Assembly: GCA_018648945.1 (NCBI GenBank)
Contig: JABGQJ010000075.1
Location: 1-17,863, forward strand
Length of the DNA: 17,863 nucleotides
Direction of reading: 5' to 3'
From: Victivallales bacterium
GTDB taxonomy: Bacteria > Verrucomicrobiota > Lentisphaeria > Oligosphaerales > Lenti-02
Made by a program: the position numbers and the translations under genes. Positions 6,512-14,469 of this stretch are shown here, one piece after another. Under the pieces are notes generated by a model. The model did no database searches. It saw nothing but the letters and a program-made list of their open reading frames with translations, and was not told where the DNA came from. Numbering within the stretch: the first letter of the stretch is position 1; each line of letters starts with the position of its first letter.

Positions 6512-6753
6512 ACTTCTCGGGATCTCGCTGGGAGAAGTGCAGCTTCCTCTGTTTTGAGTATGGAAATGGGCAGAAAACGGAAGAGAGGGGGCATGGTCAC
6601 GAGGCGCGAAGGCGGGGGCTCTCCGGCTACAAAAACGTCAGATGCTCGTGGCTTTCCCTTCGGTTTGTCATGAGGACGAGAGCGCAAGGCGGGTAGATCG
6701 GGGGTAGACTAGGTGCCACATAGGAACGGGTATCCACCACCTCAGTTCAGCGC

Positions 6754-6757
6754 GGAG
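6754..6757 (+). promoter_or_regulatory. ribosome binding site deciding the start of the 799-aa hydrolase
   Basis: GGAG here is 1 base from an ATG at 6759 but 7 bases from the next in-frame ATG at 6765, which is the usual spacing. The later ATG is therefore preferred, and it also gives a standard-length signal peptide. Confidence 0.7.
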
Positions 6758-6764
6758 CATGGCG

Positions 6765-9164
6765 ATGAAGGCACGGATGGTTTCAGGCACGGCGATGGCT
6801 CTGGTCCTGTCGGTTTCGGTGGCGAACGCGGGGATCGTGCGGCAGGTTCTGCGGGCGGATGCGGCGCGGGAGAACCTACTGAAAGAGGATGCTTGGAAGG
6901 CCTGGGAGCAGGGATTCGAGCGGGAGGGCGCTCTTTTCGTCTGTCGCAACGGTGCCGATACCAAGGTGCAGCGCGGTGCCGGCCAGGGTGTGACACTAAA
7001 CCAGACGCGACCGCAGCCGATCGTCGCGACCGCTTGGAGTCGAGCCGAGGGCGTGACCGGCGGCAAGAACGTCGACTACTCGCTCTACCTCGACATCCTG
7101 TACACCGATGGCACCCCGCAGTGGGGGCAGATCAGTTCGTTCAACACCGGCACCCACGACTGGGAGAAGCGCCGCGTCTTCTTCTTCCCCGACAAGCCGA
7201 TCAAGCACGTGAGTTTCTACTTGCTGCTGCGGCGACATGGCGGCTCGGCCTGGTTTCGCGACCCGGAACTGAAGGAGTTGACCGTGCCCGAGGGTGGCGG
7301 TACCTACGATGGCGTCCCCGTGCTCCCCGCCGCCAAGACCAAGCCTGGCCTGATGGTCCGCGACGTGGCGGTTGGCTCCGACTTTGTGGATGCCGAAGGT
7401 GCAGCGGGGCTGGGGCTCAAGACCATGCTCCAGACGACGACCAAGGACGGTGCGGAGTTCGTGGATCTGACGGTGACGGATACCAGTGGCCGGGACCGGG
7501 CGGTGGTGGTCTACTACCGAGTGGCCACGCCTGTCGGGGCTGCGGCGTGGTTGGGCGATCCCCTCCATCGGGAGCCAGCCGAGCCAGGTCGGGAGTATGC
7601 CGAGACGGTACGCTTCGCCGTCGGCACGAACGGTCGGCTGTCCCGGTACCCGTTCGGCGCGGTCGCTGCGGGCGAACGAGGCGTGGGCCTTGGCTTCGAC
7701 CCGGCCTTTCCCGCGTTCGGACGGGTGGTCTACAATCATGACGCACGAGAGCTCTTCATGGCTTGCGACGTGGGACTGACCAAGGAGAAGCCCACTGCCA
7801 CCTTGCGCTTCGTCCGCTTTCCCTTTGCCCCCAAATGGGGCTTCCGTGCCGCCATGAGCGCCTACACAAAGCTCTTCCCCGAGGCGTTCCGCTCCCGGAC
7901 ACCGAAGCAGGGGCTTTGGATGCCCTTCGCGAAAATCAGCGAGGTCAAAGGCTGGCAGGATTTCGGCTTCAAGTTCAAGGAAGGCAATAACGAGACCGAG
8001 TGGGATGACGCCCACGACATCGTCACCTTCCGCTACACCGAGCCGCTGACCTGGTGGATGCGGATGCCCAAGGATATGCCACGCACCCTTGCCAACGCCA
8101 GCAGTTACGCCGAGGCCGCAGCCCAGGACCCCAAGCACCACTACCACCGCAAGTCCCAGGCGCTGTTGGCCAGCGGTTACCACGACGAAGAGGGCGAGAT
8201 GATGGCCCTTATCACCGACGCCCCCTGGTGCAGCGGTGCGGTGTGGAGCATGAACTCCATGCCCGGTATCAAGGGCGACGTCACCGACTTCAGCCAGAAA
8301 TGGAATACCGAACTGCGCCAGAAGCTGTACGGCCCCAACCGCAAGGGCGATCTTGACGGCGAGTACATCGACTCCAGCGAAGGCTACGTTACCGGTCAGA
8401 TAGACCACCGCCGAGACCACTTTGCGGCGGCGGACCGTCCGTTGACTTTTTCCCTGGATGGGTTGAAGCCAGGCATCTTCCGGGGGCTCATTGCCTTCGA
8501 GTACATCCGCGGCATCGAGCGGGACGTCCACGGCATGGGCAAACTGATGATGGCCAACAGCACGCCTTCCGGGCTCTGGTGGCTGGCTCCATTGCTGGAC
8601 GTGATGGGCACGGAGACCAACTGGAACCGTAACGGTACGTGGACTCCCATGTCGCGCGAAGCCCTCCTCTTCCGCCGGGCGCTATGCGGCCCGAAGCCGT
8701 ACTGCTTCCTGATGAATACCAAGTTCGAGGACTTCAGCCACGAGTTGGTGGAGAAGTACATGAAGCGCGCCGTGGCCTATGGCATGTTCCCCGGCTTCTT
8801 CAGCGCCAATGCCGCCACTGGCCAGTACTTCCAGCAGCCCAAGCTGTACAACCGGGACCGTGATCTCTTCCAGCGCTATGTCCCCGTCTGCACGCGCATC
8901 GCCGAGGCAGGCTGGCAGCCCATCACCCGGGCGACAACATCGACCGAGGGGGTCTATCTGGAACGCTTTGGCGACCGGTACTTGACCGTGTTCAACGACG
9001 GCAAGGACACGCGGGATATCCCGTTGACTGTGCAGTTGGTTGGCAAGCAGCCGCCAAGAGACCTGCTGGGCCACGTGTGCGAGGTACGCGCCGGGAAGGT
9101 CGTCGTGCGTGAACTTGCAGCAGAGGACGTGGCGGTGCTTGACCTCGGGGGTGCCGGGGAATAA
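6765..9164 (+). CDS. large secreted putative glycoside hydrolase, family unassigned
   Basis: 799 residues from ATG 6765. The N-terminus MKARMVSGTAMALVLSVSVANA is a classic Sec signal, cleaved after ANA. Residues about 25-180 form a beta-sandwich-like domain (DYSLYLDILYTDGTPQWGQI, WFRDPELKELTV), and about 185-370 a second beta-rich domain. The central part has TIM-barrel-like strands: LDGEYIDSSEGY (D531, E533, D536), then RPLTFSLDGLKPGIF, then MANSTPSGLWWLAPLLDVMGTE, and later KPYCFLMNTKFEDF and AYGMFPGFFSAN. The C-terminus (YLTVFNDGKDTRDIPLTVQL) looks like the beta-domain that closes many glycosidases. D531, E533 or D536 are candidate catalytic acids. Overall layout recalls clan GH-D-like or GH101-like enzymes, but I cannot assign a CAZy family. 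A single transcription unit seems likely; a GC hairpin follows it. Confidence 0.85.
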   Translation: MKARMVSGTAMALVLSVSVANAGIVRQVLRADAARENLLKEDAWKAWEQGFEREGALFVCRNGADTKVQRGAGQGVTLNQTRPQPIVATAWSRAEGVTGGKNVDYSLYLDILYTDGTPQWGQISSFNTGTHDWEKRRVFFFPDKPIKHVSFYLLLRRHGGSAWFRDPELKELTVPEGGGTYDGVPVLPAAKTKPGLMVRDVAVGSDFVDAEGAAGLGLKTMLQTTTKDGAEFVDLTVTDTSGRDRAVVVYYRVATPVGAAAWLGDPLHREPAEPGREYAETVRFAVGTNGRLSRYPFGAVAAGERGVGLGFDPAFPAFGRVVYNHDARELFMACDVGLTKEKPTATLRFVRFPFAPKWGFRAAMSAYTKLFPEAFRSRTPKQGLWMPFAKISEVKGWQDFGFKFKEGNNETEWDDAHDIVTFRYTEPLTWWMRMPKDMPRTLANASSYAEAAAQDPKHHYHRKSQALLASGYHDEEGEMMALITDAPWCSGAVWSMNSMPGIKGDVTDFSQKWNTELRQKLYGPNRKGDLDGEYIDSSEGYVTGQIDHRRDHFAAADRPLTFSLDGLKPGIFRGLIAFEYIRGIERDVHGMGKLMMANSTPSGLWWLAPLLDVMGTETNWNRNGTWTPMSREALLFRRALCGPKPYCFLMNTKFEDFSHELVEKYMKRAVAYGMFPGFFSANAATGQYFQQPKLYNRDRDLFQRYVPVCTRIAEAGWQPITRATTSTEGVYLERFGDRYLTVFNDGKDTRDIPLTVQLVGKQPPRDLLGHVCEVRAGKVVVRELAAEDVAVLDLGGAGE

Positions 9165-9194
9165 AGCGCACGAGGCGGCGGGCAAAAGGCAGCC

Positions 9195-9223
9195 GGGGGC
9201 TTGGCTTTTCCCCCCTGCGGGGG
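9195..9223 (+). terminator. GC-rich hairpin after the secreted hydrolase
   Basis: CCCCC at 9211-9215 pairs with GGGGG at 9219-9223 around a three-base loop; GGGGG at 9195-9199 can instead pair with the same C-run, giving alternative structures. No T-run follows (TAACTTCGCGGGGG), so if it terminates transcription it is not a standard intrinsic terminator. It separates the hydrolase from the kinase. Confidence 0.3.
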
Positions 9224-9311
9224 TAACTTCGCGGGGGTTGCGGTCACCGTTTGACTCGGGGCCGCGAGGACCATGAACTGCCGCCTGTGATCGCCATCTA
9301 CGAGGACCACC

Positions 9312-10376
9312 ATGGGTCGGACCAAGCTCCCTTTCACTGCCCTGAACGATACGTATCGCTACCGGATCGTGCGCGAGATTGCGTCTGGCGGGATGGGTAC
9401 CATCTTCGAAGCGATGCAGCTGGGTGCCAATGGCTTCTCCAAGCGTGTGGCCATCAAAACTTTGCTGCCTCGGCTGGCAGGCAACAAGCGGTTCATCGAC
9501 ATGTTCATCGACGAGGCCAAGCTGGTGGCCAATCTGGTCCACGAGAACATCATCCAGATCTACCACCTGAGCCAGACCAGCGAGGGCTGGCACATTGTCA
9601 TGGAGTACGTGAACGGGATCTCGCTGCACGACTTCATCCGTACCCATGCCCTCATGCCAGAGCCTCTTCCCCCCAAGCTCGCGGTCTTCATCACCAGCCG
9701 GATTGCGCGCGCGCTGGCCTACGCGCATAGTCGGACATCGGAGGACGGCGAGCCCCTGAACATCGTGCACCGGGATGTCTGCCCGAACAATGTGTTGATC
9801 ACTACCGAGGGGCTGCCCAAGTTGGGCGACTTCGGGATCGCCAAGGCGGCAAGTACGGTGATGCCGGAGCGTGGCCTCATGGGGAAGCTCTACTACATGG
9901 CTCCCGAACAGGCGCGCAAGGAAGCGGTGGACTTCCGGGCCGACATCTATTCCTTGGGGCTCGTTCTCTTCGAGCTTCTCAGCCTGCGCCCCGCCCGCCG
10001 CTTCGCCGATGAGGACGGCGAGGATGTGCTGCACCTCGCCGAAGACGGGCGGCTGAACTGGGACGCCTTGCCAAAGGATCTTGATTCGGCTCTCCGCGCG
10101 ATCCTTGAGAAGATGCTGGCCAACGACCCCCAGGAGCGGTATGCCGACACGAACGAGGTGGGCTATGCGCTTGAATACTACATCTACCATTCCGGATACG
10201 GCCCGACCGTAGTCACGATCGAGCAGTACCTGACCACACATTTTGCGGCTCTGCTCGACCCGAGGCTCCTGGCCGCTCGCGAGCGGAATATGGCCATGCT
10301 GGAACGTACCCAGCCATTTGTGACCCAGCCGCCGGTCGTCACTCCTTCCACCGAGTCGGCCACCACCCAACGGTAG
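9312..10376 (+). CDS. Hanks-type serine/threonine protein kinase, soluble
   Basis: 354 residues from ATG 9312, with AGGA five bases upstream. All key kinase motifs are present: glycine loop ASGGMGTIFEA (about 24-34), K49 in VAIK, helix-C E68 in DEAK, HRDVCPNN with catalytic D155 and N160, DFG with D173, MAPEQ at 196-200 and the DIYSLGLVLFELL helix at 211-223. It should therefore be active on Ser/Thr of unknown partners. The kinase domain ends near residue 290; the tail of about 60 residues is Pro/Thr-rich at its end and has no predicted membrane segment, PASTA, WD40 or TPR repeat. Most such bacterial kinases are membrane-anchored, so this single-domain cytoplasmic form is the less usual kind. 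No cognate phosphatase is adjacent. The 147-bp gap and the hairpin make co-transcription with the preceding hydrolase uncertain. Confidence 0.95.
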   Translation: MGRTKLPFTALNDTYRYRIVREIASGGMGTIFEAMQLGANGFSKRVAIKTLLPRLAGNKRFIDMFIDEAKLVANLVHENIIQIYHLSQTSEGWHIVMEYVNGISLHDFIRTHALMPEPLPPKLAVFITSRIARALAYAHSRTSEDGEPLNIVHRDVCPNNVLITTEGLPKLGDFGIAKAASTVMPERGLMGKLYYMAPEQARKEAVDFRADIYSLGLVLFELLSLRPARRFADEDGEDVLHLAEDGRLNWDALPKDLDSALRAILEKMLANDPQERYADTNEVGYALEYYIYHSGYGPTVVTIEQYLTTHFAALLDPRLLAARERNMAMLERTQPFVTQPPVVTPSTESATTQR

Positions 10377-10456
10377 GGACTCAGTCCAGCCCGGAGACTG
10401 GCCAACCCCAGCTGGCGGTGGCCTGGGCCTCCCGAGAACCGGAACCCAGCCCTCCC

Positions 10457-11332
10457 ATGACGACCTGGATCGAGACGATTCACGAGCTGATTGCCAAGGC
10501 CTCCACCGACCTTGCGCCCGATGTCGCATCCGCCATCCAGGCTGCCGTTCGGGTCGAGGAAGCCGGCTCCAACGCGCAGCAGGCGCTGGCGACGATTCTG
10601 GAGAACACGTCCCTTGCCCGAGCCAAGCGTCTGCCGCTCTGCCAGGACACGGGTACTCTTGTCTTCGAGGTCTGGGCGCCGTCCGCCTTGCGCCCTGCGC
10701 TCCTCCGCGAGGCGATCCACGCTGCCATCGGTCCGGCCACCGTCGCCGGCATGCTCCGGCGGAACTCGGTGGACAGCCTCACCGGCGAGAATGCTGCCGC
10801 CAATGTGGGACCGGGGCACCCCGTGATCCACTGGCACGAACACGCTGGGGACCAGGTGCGAGTGACCTTGCTGCTCAAGGGCGGTGGGTCGGAGAACGTG
10901 GGCACTCAGTATTCCCTGCCGGACAACGAACTGGGGGCCGGGCGGGATCTGGCGGGGGTGAGACGTTGTGTTCTGGATGCCGTGCACCGGGCCCAGGGAA
11001 AGGGGTGTTCGCCCGGTATCCTGGGCGTGGCCATTGGCGGCGACCGGGCGACCGGCTACGTGGCCAGCAAGGAGCAGTTCCTGCGGCGCATTGGCGAACG
11101 CAGCCCCGACCCGAAGTTGGCCGCCTTTGAGGAACGGGTTCTGGCAGAGGCCAACAGCCTTGGCATTGGCCCCATGGGCTTCGGGGGAAGGACCACGTTG
11201 TTGGAGGTCTTCGCCACTGCCCTGAACCGCGTGCCGGCCAGCTACTTCGTCACCATCTCGTACATGTGTTGGGCATTCCGTCGCCGGAGCGTCACTGCCT
11301 CCCTCGCAGGCGAAGCGCTGGGCTGGGAATAG
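10457..11332 (+). CDS. class I [4Fe-4S] fumarate hydratase / L-tartrate dehydratase alpha subunit
   Basis: 291 residues from ATG 10457. A GTG at 10418 is an alternative in-frame start, but family members begin close to the ITW/IETIHELI helix, so ATG is preferred; no clear Shine-Dalgarno is seen for either. Hallmarks: LCQDTG with C62, RRNSVDSLTGENAAANVG, LLKGGGSEN at 139-147, KGCSPGILGVAIGG with C184, IGPMGFGGRTT at 237-247 and SYMCWAFRRR with C271. C62, C184 and C271 fit in order and spacing the three [4Fe-4S] ligands of class I fumarases. The family hydrates fumarate to malate or dehydrates L-tartrate, with an alpha subunit of about 280-300 aa and a separate beta subunit. Full length for an alpha subunit, but no beta gene follows: the next gene converges 15 bp downstream on the other strand. 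The function may need a beta subunit encoded elsewhere. Confidence 0.92.
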   Translation: MTTWIETIHELIAKASTDLAPDVASAIQAAVRVEEAGSNAQQALATILENTSLARAKRLPLCQDTGTLVFEVWAPSALRPALLREAIHAAIGPATVAGMLRRNSVDSLTGENAAANVGPGHPVIHWHEHAGDQVRVTLLLKGGGSENVGTQYSLPDNELGAGRDLAGVRRCVLDAVHRAQGKGCSPGILGVAIGGDRATGYVASKEQFLRRIGERSPDPKLAAFEERVLAEANSLGIGPMGFGGRTTLLEVFATALNRVPASYFVTISYMCWAFRRRSVTASLAGEALGWE

Positions 11333-11347
11333 GGCTCTGCCTGGTCT

Positions 11348-12490
11348 CTATGCATCCCGGCGGATGCGGGAGACGAAGATCGCGTTGTCGCTGCCATAGC
11401 GCTCGCAGACGGTGCAATCCGTGGGCTTGGGCGGATTGGTCTGCATCCATTCGCTGACCACGACCCAGCCTTCGCTGCCGGAGACTTGCGTGGTGCCGAA
11501 GTTGCCAAGCCGGGCGCCGCGTTCGGGTACCACAGCTCGTTCGGTACTGCGGATGACGCAGAGGCGTTCCGGATCCACCTCAGCCATGAAGAGTGGGGCG
11601 CGGTGGCGGAAGACGTGATCGTTGTCGGCGCCGCGGCGGGTGTAGACCAGGCACAGGGCATCGTCGAATGTGAGCCAGTGCTGCTGGGTGTTGTAGTTGC
11701 CCAATTCCTCGCCATCGTCGAAGGCCCAGGGGCGGATTGGATCGAAGTGGAGCCCGTCGTCGCTGGCGGTGACGTAGCCGCGCACATCGTTGCGGAGGGC
11801 GAGGAAGAACCGGTTGCCATAGTGTGCCAGGGACGGCTCGCAGAGGCCGCGCGGGACATCCACGCTGAGTTCGTTGCCGTGCTCAACGTAGGATAGGGTT
11901 TCGCCATCGAACCGGCAACGGACGACGATGACTCCCGCACAGGTGTGCCACGGATCATCCGCGTTCTCTGGCCCCCGCCGGTACAGCGGTAGCAGAACAT
12001 CGCCATTGGGCAGATCCACCCGTTGGGCACAGCCCGCGCCGGAAGAGTAGAACCACTCGGGCACATCCAGCTCCCGCCAGGGATGCCAGCAGTGGCTTTT
12101 GGCATCGTAGGTGGCATAGGAGGGACGTCGCGGGTAGCCAGAACCGAACAGTTCGTCGTCCTTGTACAGGGGCGTGTGCCCGGTTCCGAGGAGGGTGCCC
12201 GAGGCCGCGTGCCACTTGGGCCAGAAGTCGGAAACGTAGAAATAGGAGCCGTCGTCTTGGTGGCGCGGGGCAAAGGCGGGTTGCTCGACCGGTTCGTTCC
12301 AGGTCTTGCCGCCGTCCTCGGAGTGGAGCGAATGGATGGCGTAGAAGATATCGCTGCCGGTCAAGCGCAGCTTCTGGGTGGTGATGACCACGCCATGGGG
12401 AGGAAGCAACCCGGCCCGGGTTTGCACCCAGCAGGTCTGGCGGTCGTAACCGGTGCGCACGGTCTGTAGGTCGGTGTGGTACGAACTCAT
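11348..12490 (-). CDS. cytoplasmic sialidase-like (BNR/Asp-box) beta-propeller protein
   Basis: 380 residues from ATG 12490; GGGGAG lies six bases upstream. No signal peptide is present, unlike the other propellers of this window, so it should act in the cytoplasm. An Asp box is clear at S57-W64 (SEDGGKTW), and blade-like repeats follow (RVDLPNGDVLLPLYRRG, CEPSLAHYGNRFFLALRND, YVTASDDGLHFD). This is the sialidase / neuraminidase-like superfamily fold, but the three-arginine sialic-acid triad cannot be assigned from sequence alone and many members act on other sugars. It converges on the fumarase gene and diverges from the hydroxyacid dehydrogenase gene, with 182 bp between the two starts. Confidence 0.85.
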   Translation of the reverse strand: MSSYHTDLQTVRTGYDRQTCWVQTRAGLLPPHGVVITTQKLRLTGSDIFYAIHSLHSEDGGKTWNEPVEQPAFAPRHQDDGSYFYVSDFWPKWHAASGTLLGTGHTPLYKDDELFGSGYPRRPSYATYDAKSHCWHPWRELDVPEWFYSSGAGCAQRVDLPNGDVLLPLYRRGPENADDPWHTCAGVIVVRCRFDGETLSYVEHGNELSVDVPRGLCEPSLAHYGNRFFLALRNDVRGYVTASDDGLHFDPIRPWAFDDGEELGNYNTQQHWLTFDDALCLVYTRRGADNDHVFRHRAPLFMAEVDPERLCVIRSTERAVVPERGARLGNFGTTQVSGSEGWVVVSEWMQTNPPKPTDCTVCERYGSDNAIFVSRIRRDA

Positions 12491-12672
12491 CCGATACTCC
12501 CCAATGCCTGTGGTGGTCGGCTGCCCTGATGCGGCGGGGGATGGTGGCCTTCATCGGTCGTGCATGCCGGACTGTAGCACCTTTGTTGCCCATTTCCCGG
12601 CTTGGTTGCGCGGTCTGCGGCGCTGGCTATGTTGGCGGGCAACCAATCAGCACCACCAGACGGAGCCGGCAG

Positions 12673-13620
12673 ATGAAGATTGTTGTGCTTGACGGATACG
12701 CGATGAACCCAGGCGACCTGAGCTGGGAGCCCTTGGCGGCGCTGGGCGAGCTCACCGTGCATGAGCGGACGCCCCCGCACCTGACCGTGGCCCGCGCGAC
12801 CGGGGCGGAGATTGTGCTGACCAACAAGACTCTACTGGGCCAGGCGGAGATCGAGGCCCTGCCGTCCCTGCGCTACGTCGGTGTCCTGGCTACGGGATAC
12901 AACGTGGTGGATGTGGCGGCCGCCCGGCAGGCCGGTATCGTGGTCACGAATGTCCCTGCCTACAGCACGGCCTCGGTCGCGCAGACGGTCTTCGCCTTCA
13001 TCCTGGGATTCGCCCACCAAGTCGCACTGCATACCGAGTCGGCGCGGTCTGGGGAGTGGACGCGGAGCCCCGACTTCGCCTACTGGAAGACGCCGTTGGT
13101 GGAACTGGCGGGGAAGACTCTGGGCATCGTCGGCCTTGGCGGCATCGGGCGGGCCGTGGCCCGTCTGGGACAGGCCTTCGGGATGCGGGTGGTGGCGGCC
13201 GTGCGCACGCCGCGCGAATGCGAGGGGGTCGAGATCCTGCCGCTGGTCGACGTCTTTCGCCAAGCGGATGTGCTGAGCCTGCATTGTCCCCTCACCCCCG
13301 AAACCGAGGGCATGGTGGACGCCGAGAGGCTGGCGATGATGAAACCCACGGCTTTCCTGGTGAACACCAGCCGGGGCCCGGTGGTCGATCCCCAGGCCTT
13401 GGCGGATGCCCTGAATGGCGGTCGTCTCGCCGGGGCCGGGGTGGACGTGATGGTGCAGGAACCACCCAGCGCGGACGACCCGCTGCTTACGGCCCGCAAC
13501 TGCTTCGTGACCCCCCATCTAGCCTGGGCCACCCAAGACGCGCGGGCCCGCCTGATGGGGACGGCAGTGGCGAACGTGCAGGCATTCGTGGCGGGCGCTC
13601 CGCAGAACGTCGTATCCTGA
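12673..13620 (+). CDS. D-2-hydroxyacid dehydrogenase (glycerate dehydrogenase-like)
   Basis: 315 residues from ATG 12673, supported by GGAG at 12662-12665, seven bases upstream, and by the conserved N-terminal strand MKIVVLDGYAMNPGDLSW typical of HprA-like enzymes. The frame is open further upstream but without homology. Nucleotide fold GLGGIG at 154-159; catalytic R234 (NTSRG), E263 (VQEPP) and H282 (TPHLAWAT) all present; substrate-loop ATGYNVVD at 73-80. It should reduce a 2-keto acid such as hydroxypyruvate (to D-glycerate) or oxidise the reverse. The end of the second Rossmann strand reads VVAAVRTPRE, with Arg-Thr where NADH enzymes carry Asp, which suggests NADPH preference. Followed seven bases later by the end of the convergent metallo-hydrolase gene. 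Confidence 0.93.
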   Translation: MKIVVLDGYAMNPGDLSWEPLAALGELTVHERTPPHLTVARATGAEIVLTNKTLLGQAEIEALPSLRYVGVLATGYNVVDVAAARQAGIVVTNVPAYSTASVAQTVFAFILGFAHQVALHTESARSGEWTRSPDFAYWKTPLVELAGKTLGIVGLGGIGRAVARLGQAFGMRVVAAVRTPRECEGVEILPLVDVFRQADVLSLHCPLTPETEGMVDAERLAMMKPTAFLVNTSRGPVVDPQALADALNGGRLAGAGVDVMVQEPPSADDPLLTARNCFVTPHLAWATQDARARLMGTAVANVQAFVAGAPQNVVS

Positions 13621-13626
13621 GCCGAG

Positions 13627-14469
13627 CTAGATCTCGATGGTCAGGCCGGTCCGGGCCACATCGCAATGCAGGTTGGAACCGAGGCTTTCGGCGAGGGCCC
13701 GGGCTTTGTCCTGCACCTGATCCAGCCCGTCATCGGTCCGGTCCTGGTTGAGGTGCCACAGGACCAGCCGCTTCACATCGGCCTCGACGGCCATCTTGAC
13801 CGTGTCCACGTAGGTGTTGTGTCCCCACCCTCGCGAGAACGCCGCGTATTCCTCGGGCAGGTACTCGCCGTCATGGAACAGCACGTCGGCACCACGGATG
13901 AACTCCACAAAGTCCTCGTACTTCGGGGCGCCATCGTGGGCGAAGGTCGTCTCGTTGTCTGGGAAGAAGGCCGCCCGCTTGTCACCCTCGGTCATCATGA
14001 AGCCGCAGCCGCCATTCGGGTGGGACATGGGGAAGCACTTCACATTGAGCCCGGACATCTCGAACTCGTTGGGACAGGTATGCTCGAAGTGCAACGCTGC
14101 ACCCACATCCTCCAGATGGACGGGGAAGAAGGGCGCGCGCATCGCCTGGCTCAGCAGGTACTCCACCGATTCCTGCGCGGAAACGCAACCACGGATATCC
14201 ATGGTGCAATCCGGCCGGTAGAGGGGCTTGAAGAAGGGAAAGCCCAGCTGATGGTCCCAGTGCGCATGGGTGAGGAGCATGTGGAAATCACGATACCCCT
14301 CTTCCAGCAGCAGTTTTCCCAGAGCACGGATACCGGTGCCGGCATCGAGGATGATCACCTCGTTGCCCTTGCTACGGACTTCCAGGCACGTCGTGTCGCC
14401 GCCATATATCAAGTACTCCGTACCTGATACCGGAGTTGAGCCCCGGGCTCCCCAGACTTTAAGTTTCAT
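13627..14469 (-). CDS. metallo-beta-lactamase-fold hydrolase
   Basis: 280 residues from ATG 14469; the A of this ATG is the last base of the TAA of the upstream lipoprotein (TAATG), and AAGGAG lies five bases upstream inside that gene, so translation is coupled. The metal site is complete: H68, H70, D72 and H73 in THAHWDH, H150 in PMSHPNGG, D171 in PDNE and H239 in WHLNQ. The opening MKLKVWGARGSTPVSG and YGGDTTCLEV is characteristic of the COG1235 (PhnP-like) group of MBL-fold hydrolases, whose members include phosphodiesterases. No signal peptide is present, so it is cytoplasmic. The true substrate is unknown. Coupling to an extracytoplasmic glycoside hydrolase is unusual and may reflect a shared regulator rather than a shared pathway. 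Confidence 0.9.
   Translation of the reverse strand: MKLKVWGARGSTPVSGTEYLIYGGDTTCLEVRSKGNEVIILDAGTGIRALGKLLLEEGYRDFHMLLTHAHWDHQLGFPFFKPLYRPDCTMDIRGCVSAQESVEYLLSQAMRAPFFPVHLEDVGAALHFEHTCPNEFEMSGLNVKCFPMSHPNGGCGFMMTEGDKRAAFFPDNETTFAHDGAPKYEDFVEFIRGADVLFHDGEYLPEEYAAFSRGWGHNTYVDTVKMAVEADVKRLVLWHLNQDRTDDGLDQVQDKARALAESLGSNLHCDVARTGLTIEI

Larger units (their letters stand above)
6410..6764. other. 355-bp divergent intergenic region
   Basis: Lies between the small minus-strand gene and the plus-strand secreted hydrolase, so promoters for both should be here. I see no convincing sigma-70 pair for either direction. A weak sigma-54-like site for the small gene is listed separately. GGGTAGATCGG and GGGGTAGACTAGG occur in succession near 6691-6713 as a loose direct repeat. 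Open frames crossing this stretch on the minus strand are Arg/Pro-rich without domains and are not called. Confidence 0.5.

Noticed and set aside
6406..6687. 93-codon minus-strand open frame upstream of the small gene
   Set aside because: Arg/Pro/Ser-rich with no motif or clear ribosome binding site; likely chance in GC-rich DNA.
6996..8531. Long minus-strand open frame of 511 codons inside the secreted hydrolase
   Set aside because: Antisense shadow; translation is Gly/Val/His-rich without recognisable motifs, while the plus strand encodes a signal peptide and domain structure.
8682..10529. Minus-strand open frame of 615 codons across the hydrolase end and the kinase
   Set aside because: It spans two clear plus-strand genes and an intergenic hairpin; the kinase motifs settle the coding strand.
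12491..12672. Sigma-70 promoters in the divergent region (for example TTGGTT with TATGTT)
   Set aside because: Spacing is about 20 bases and matches are weak; nothing better than chance on either strand.
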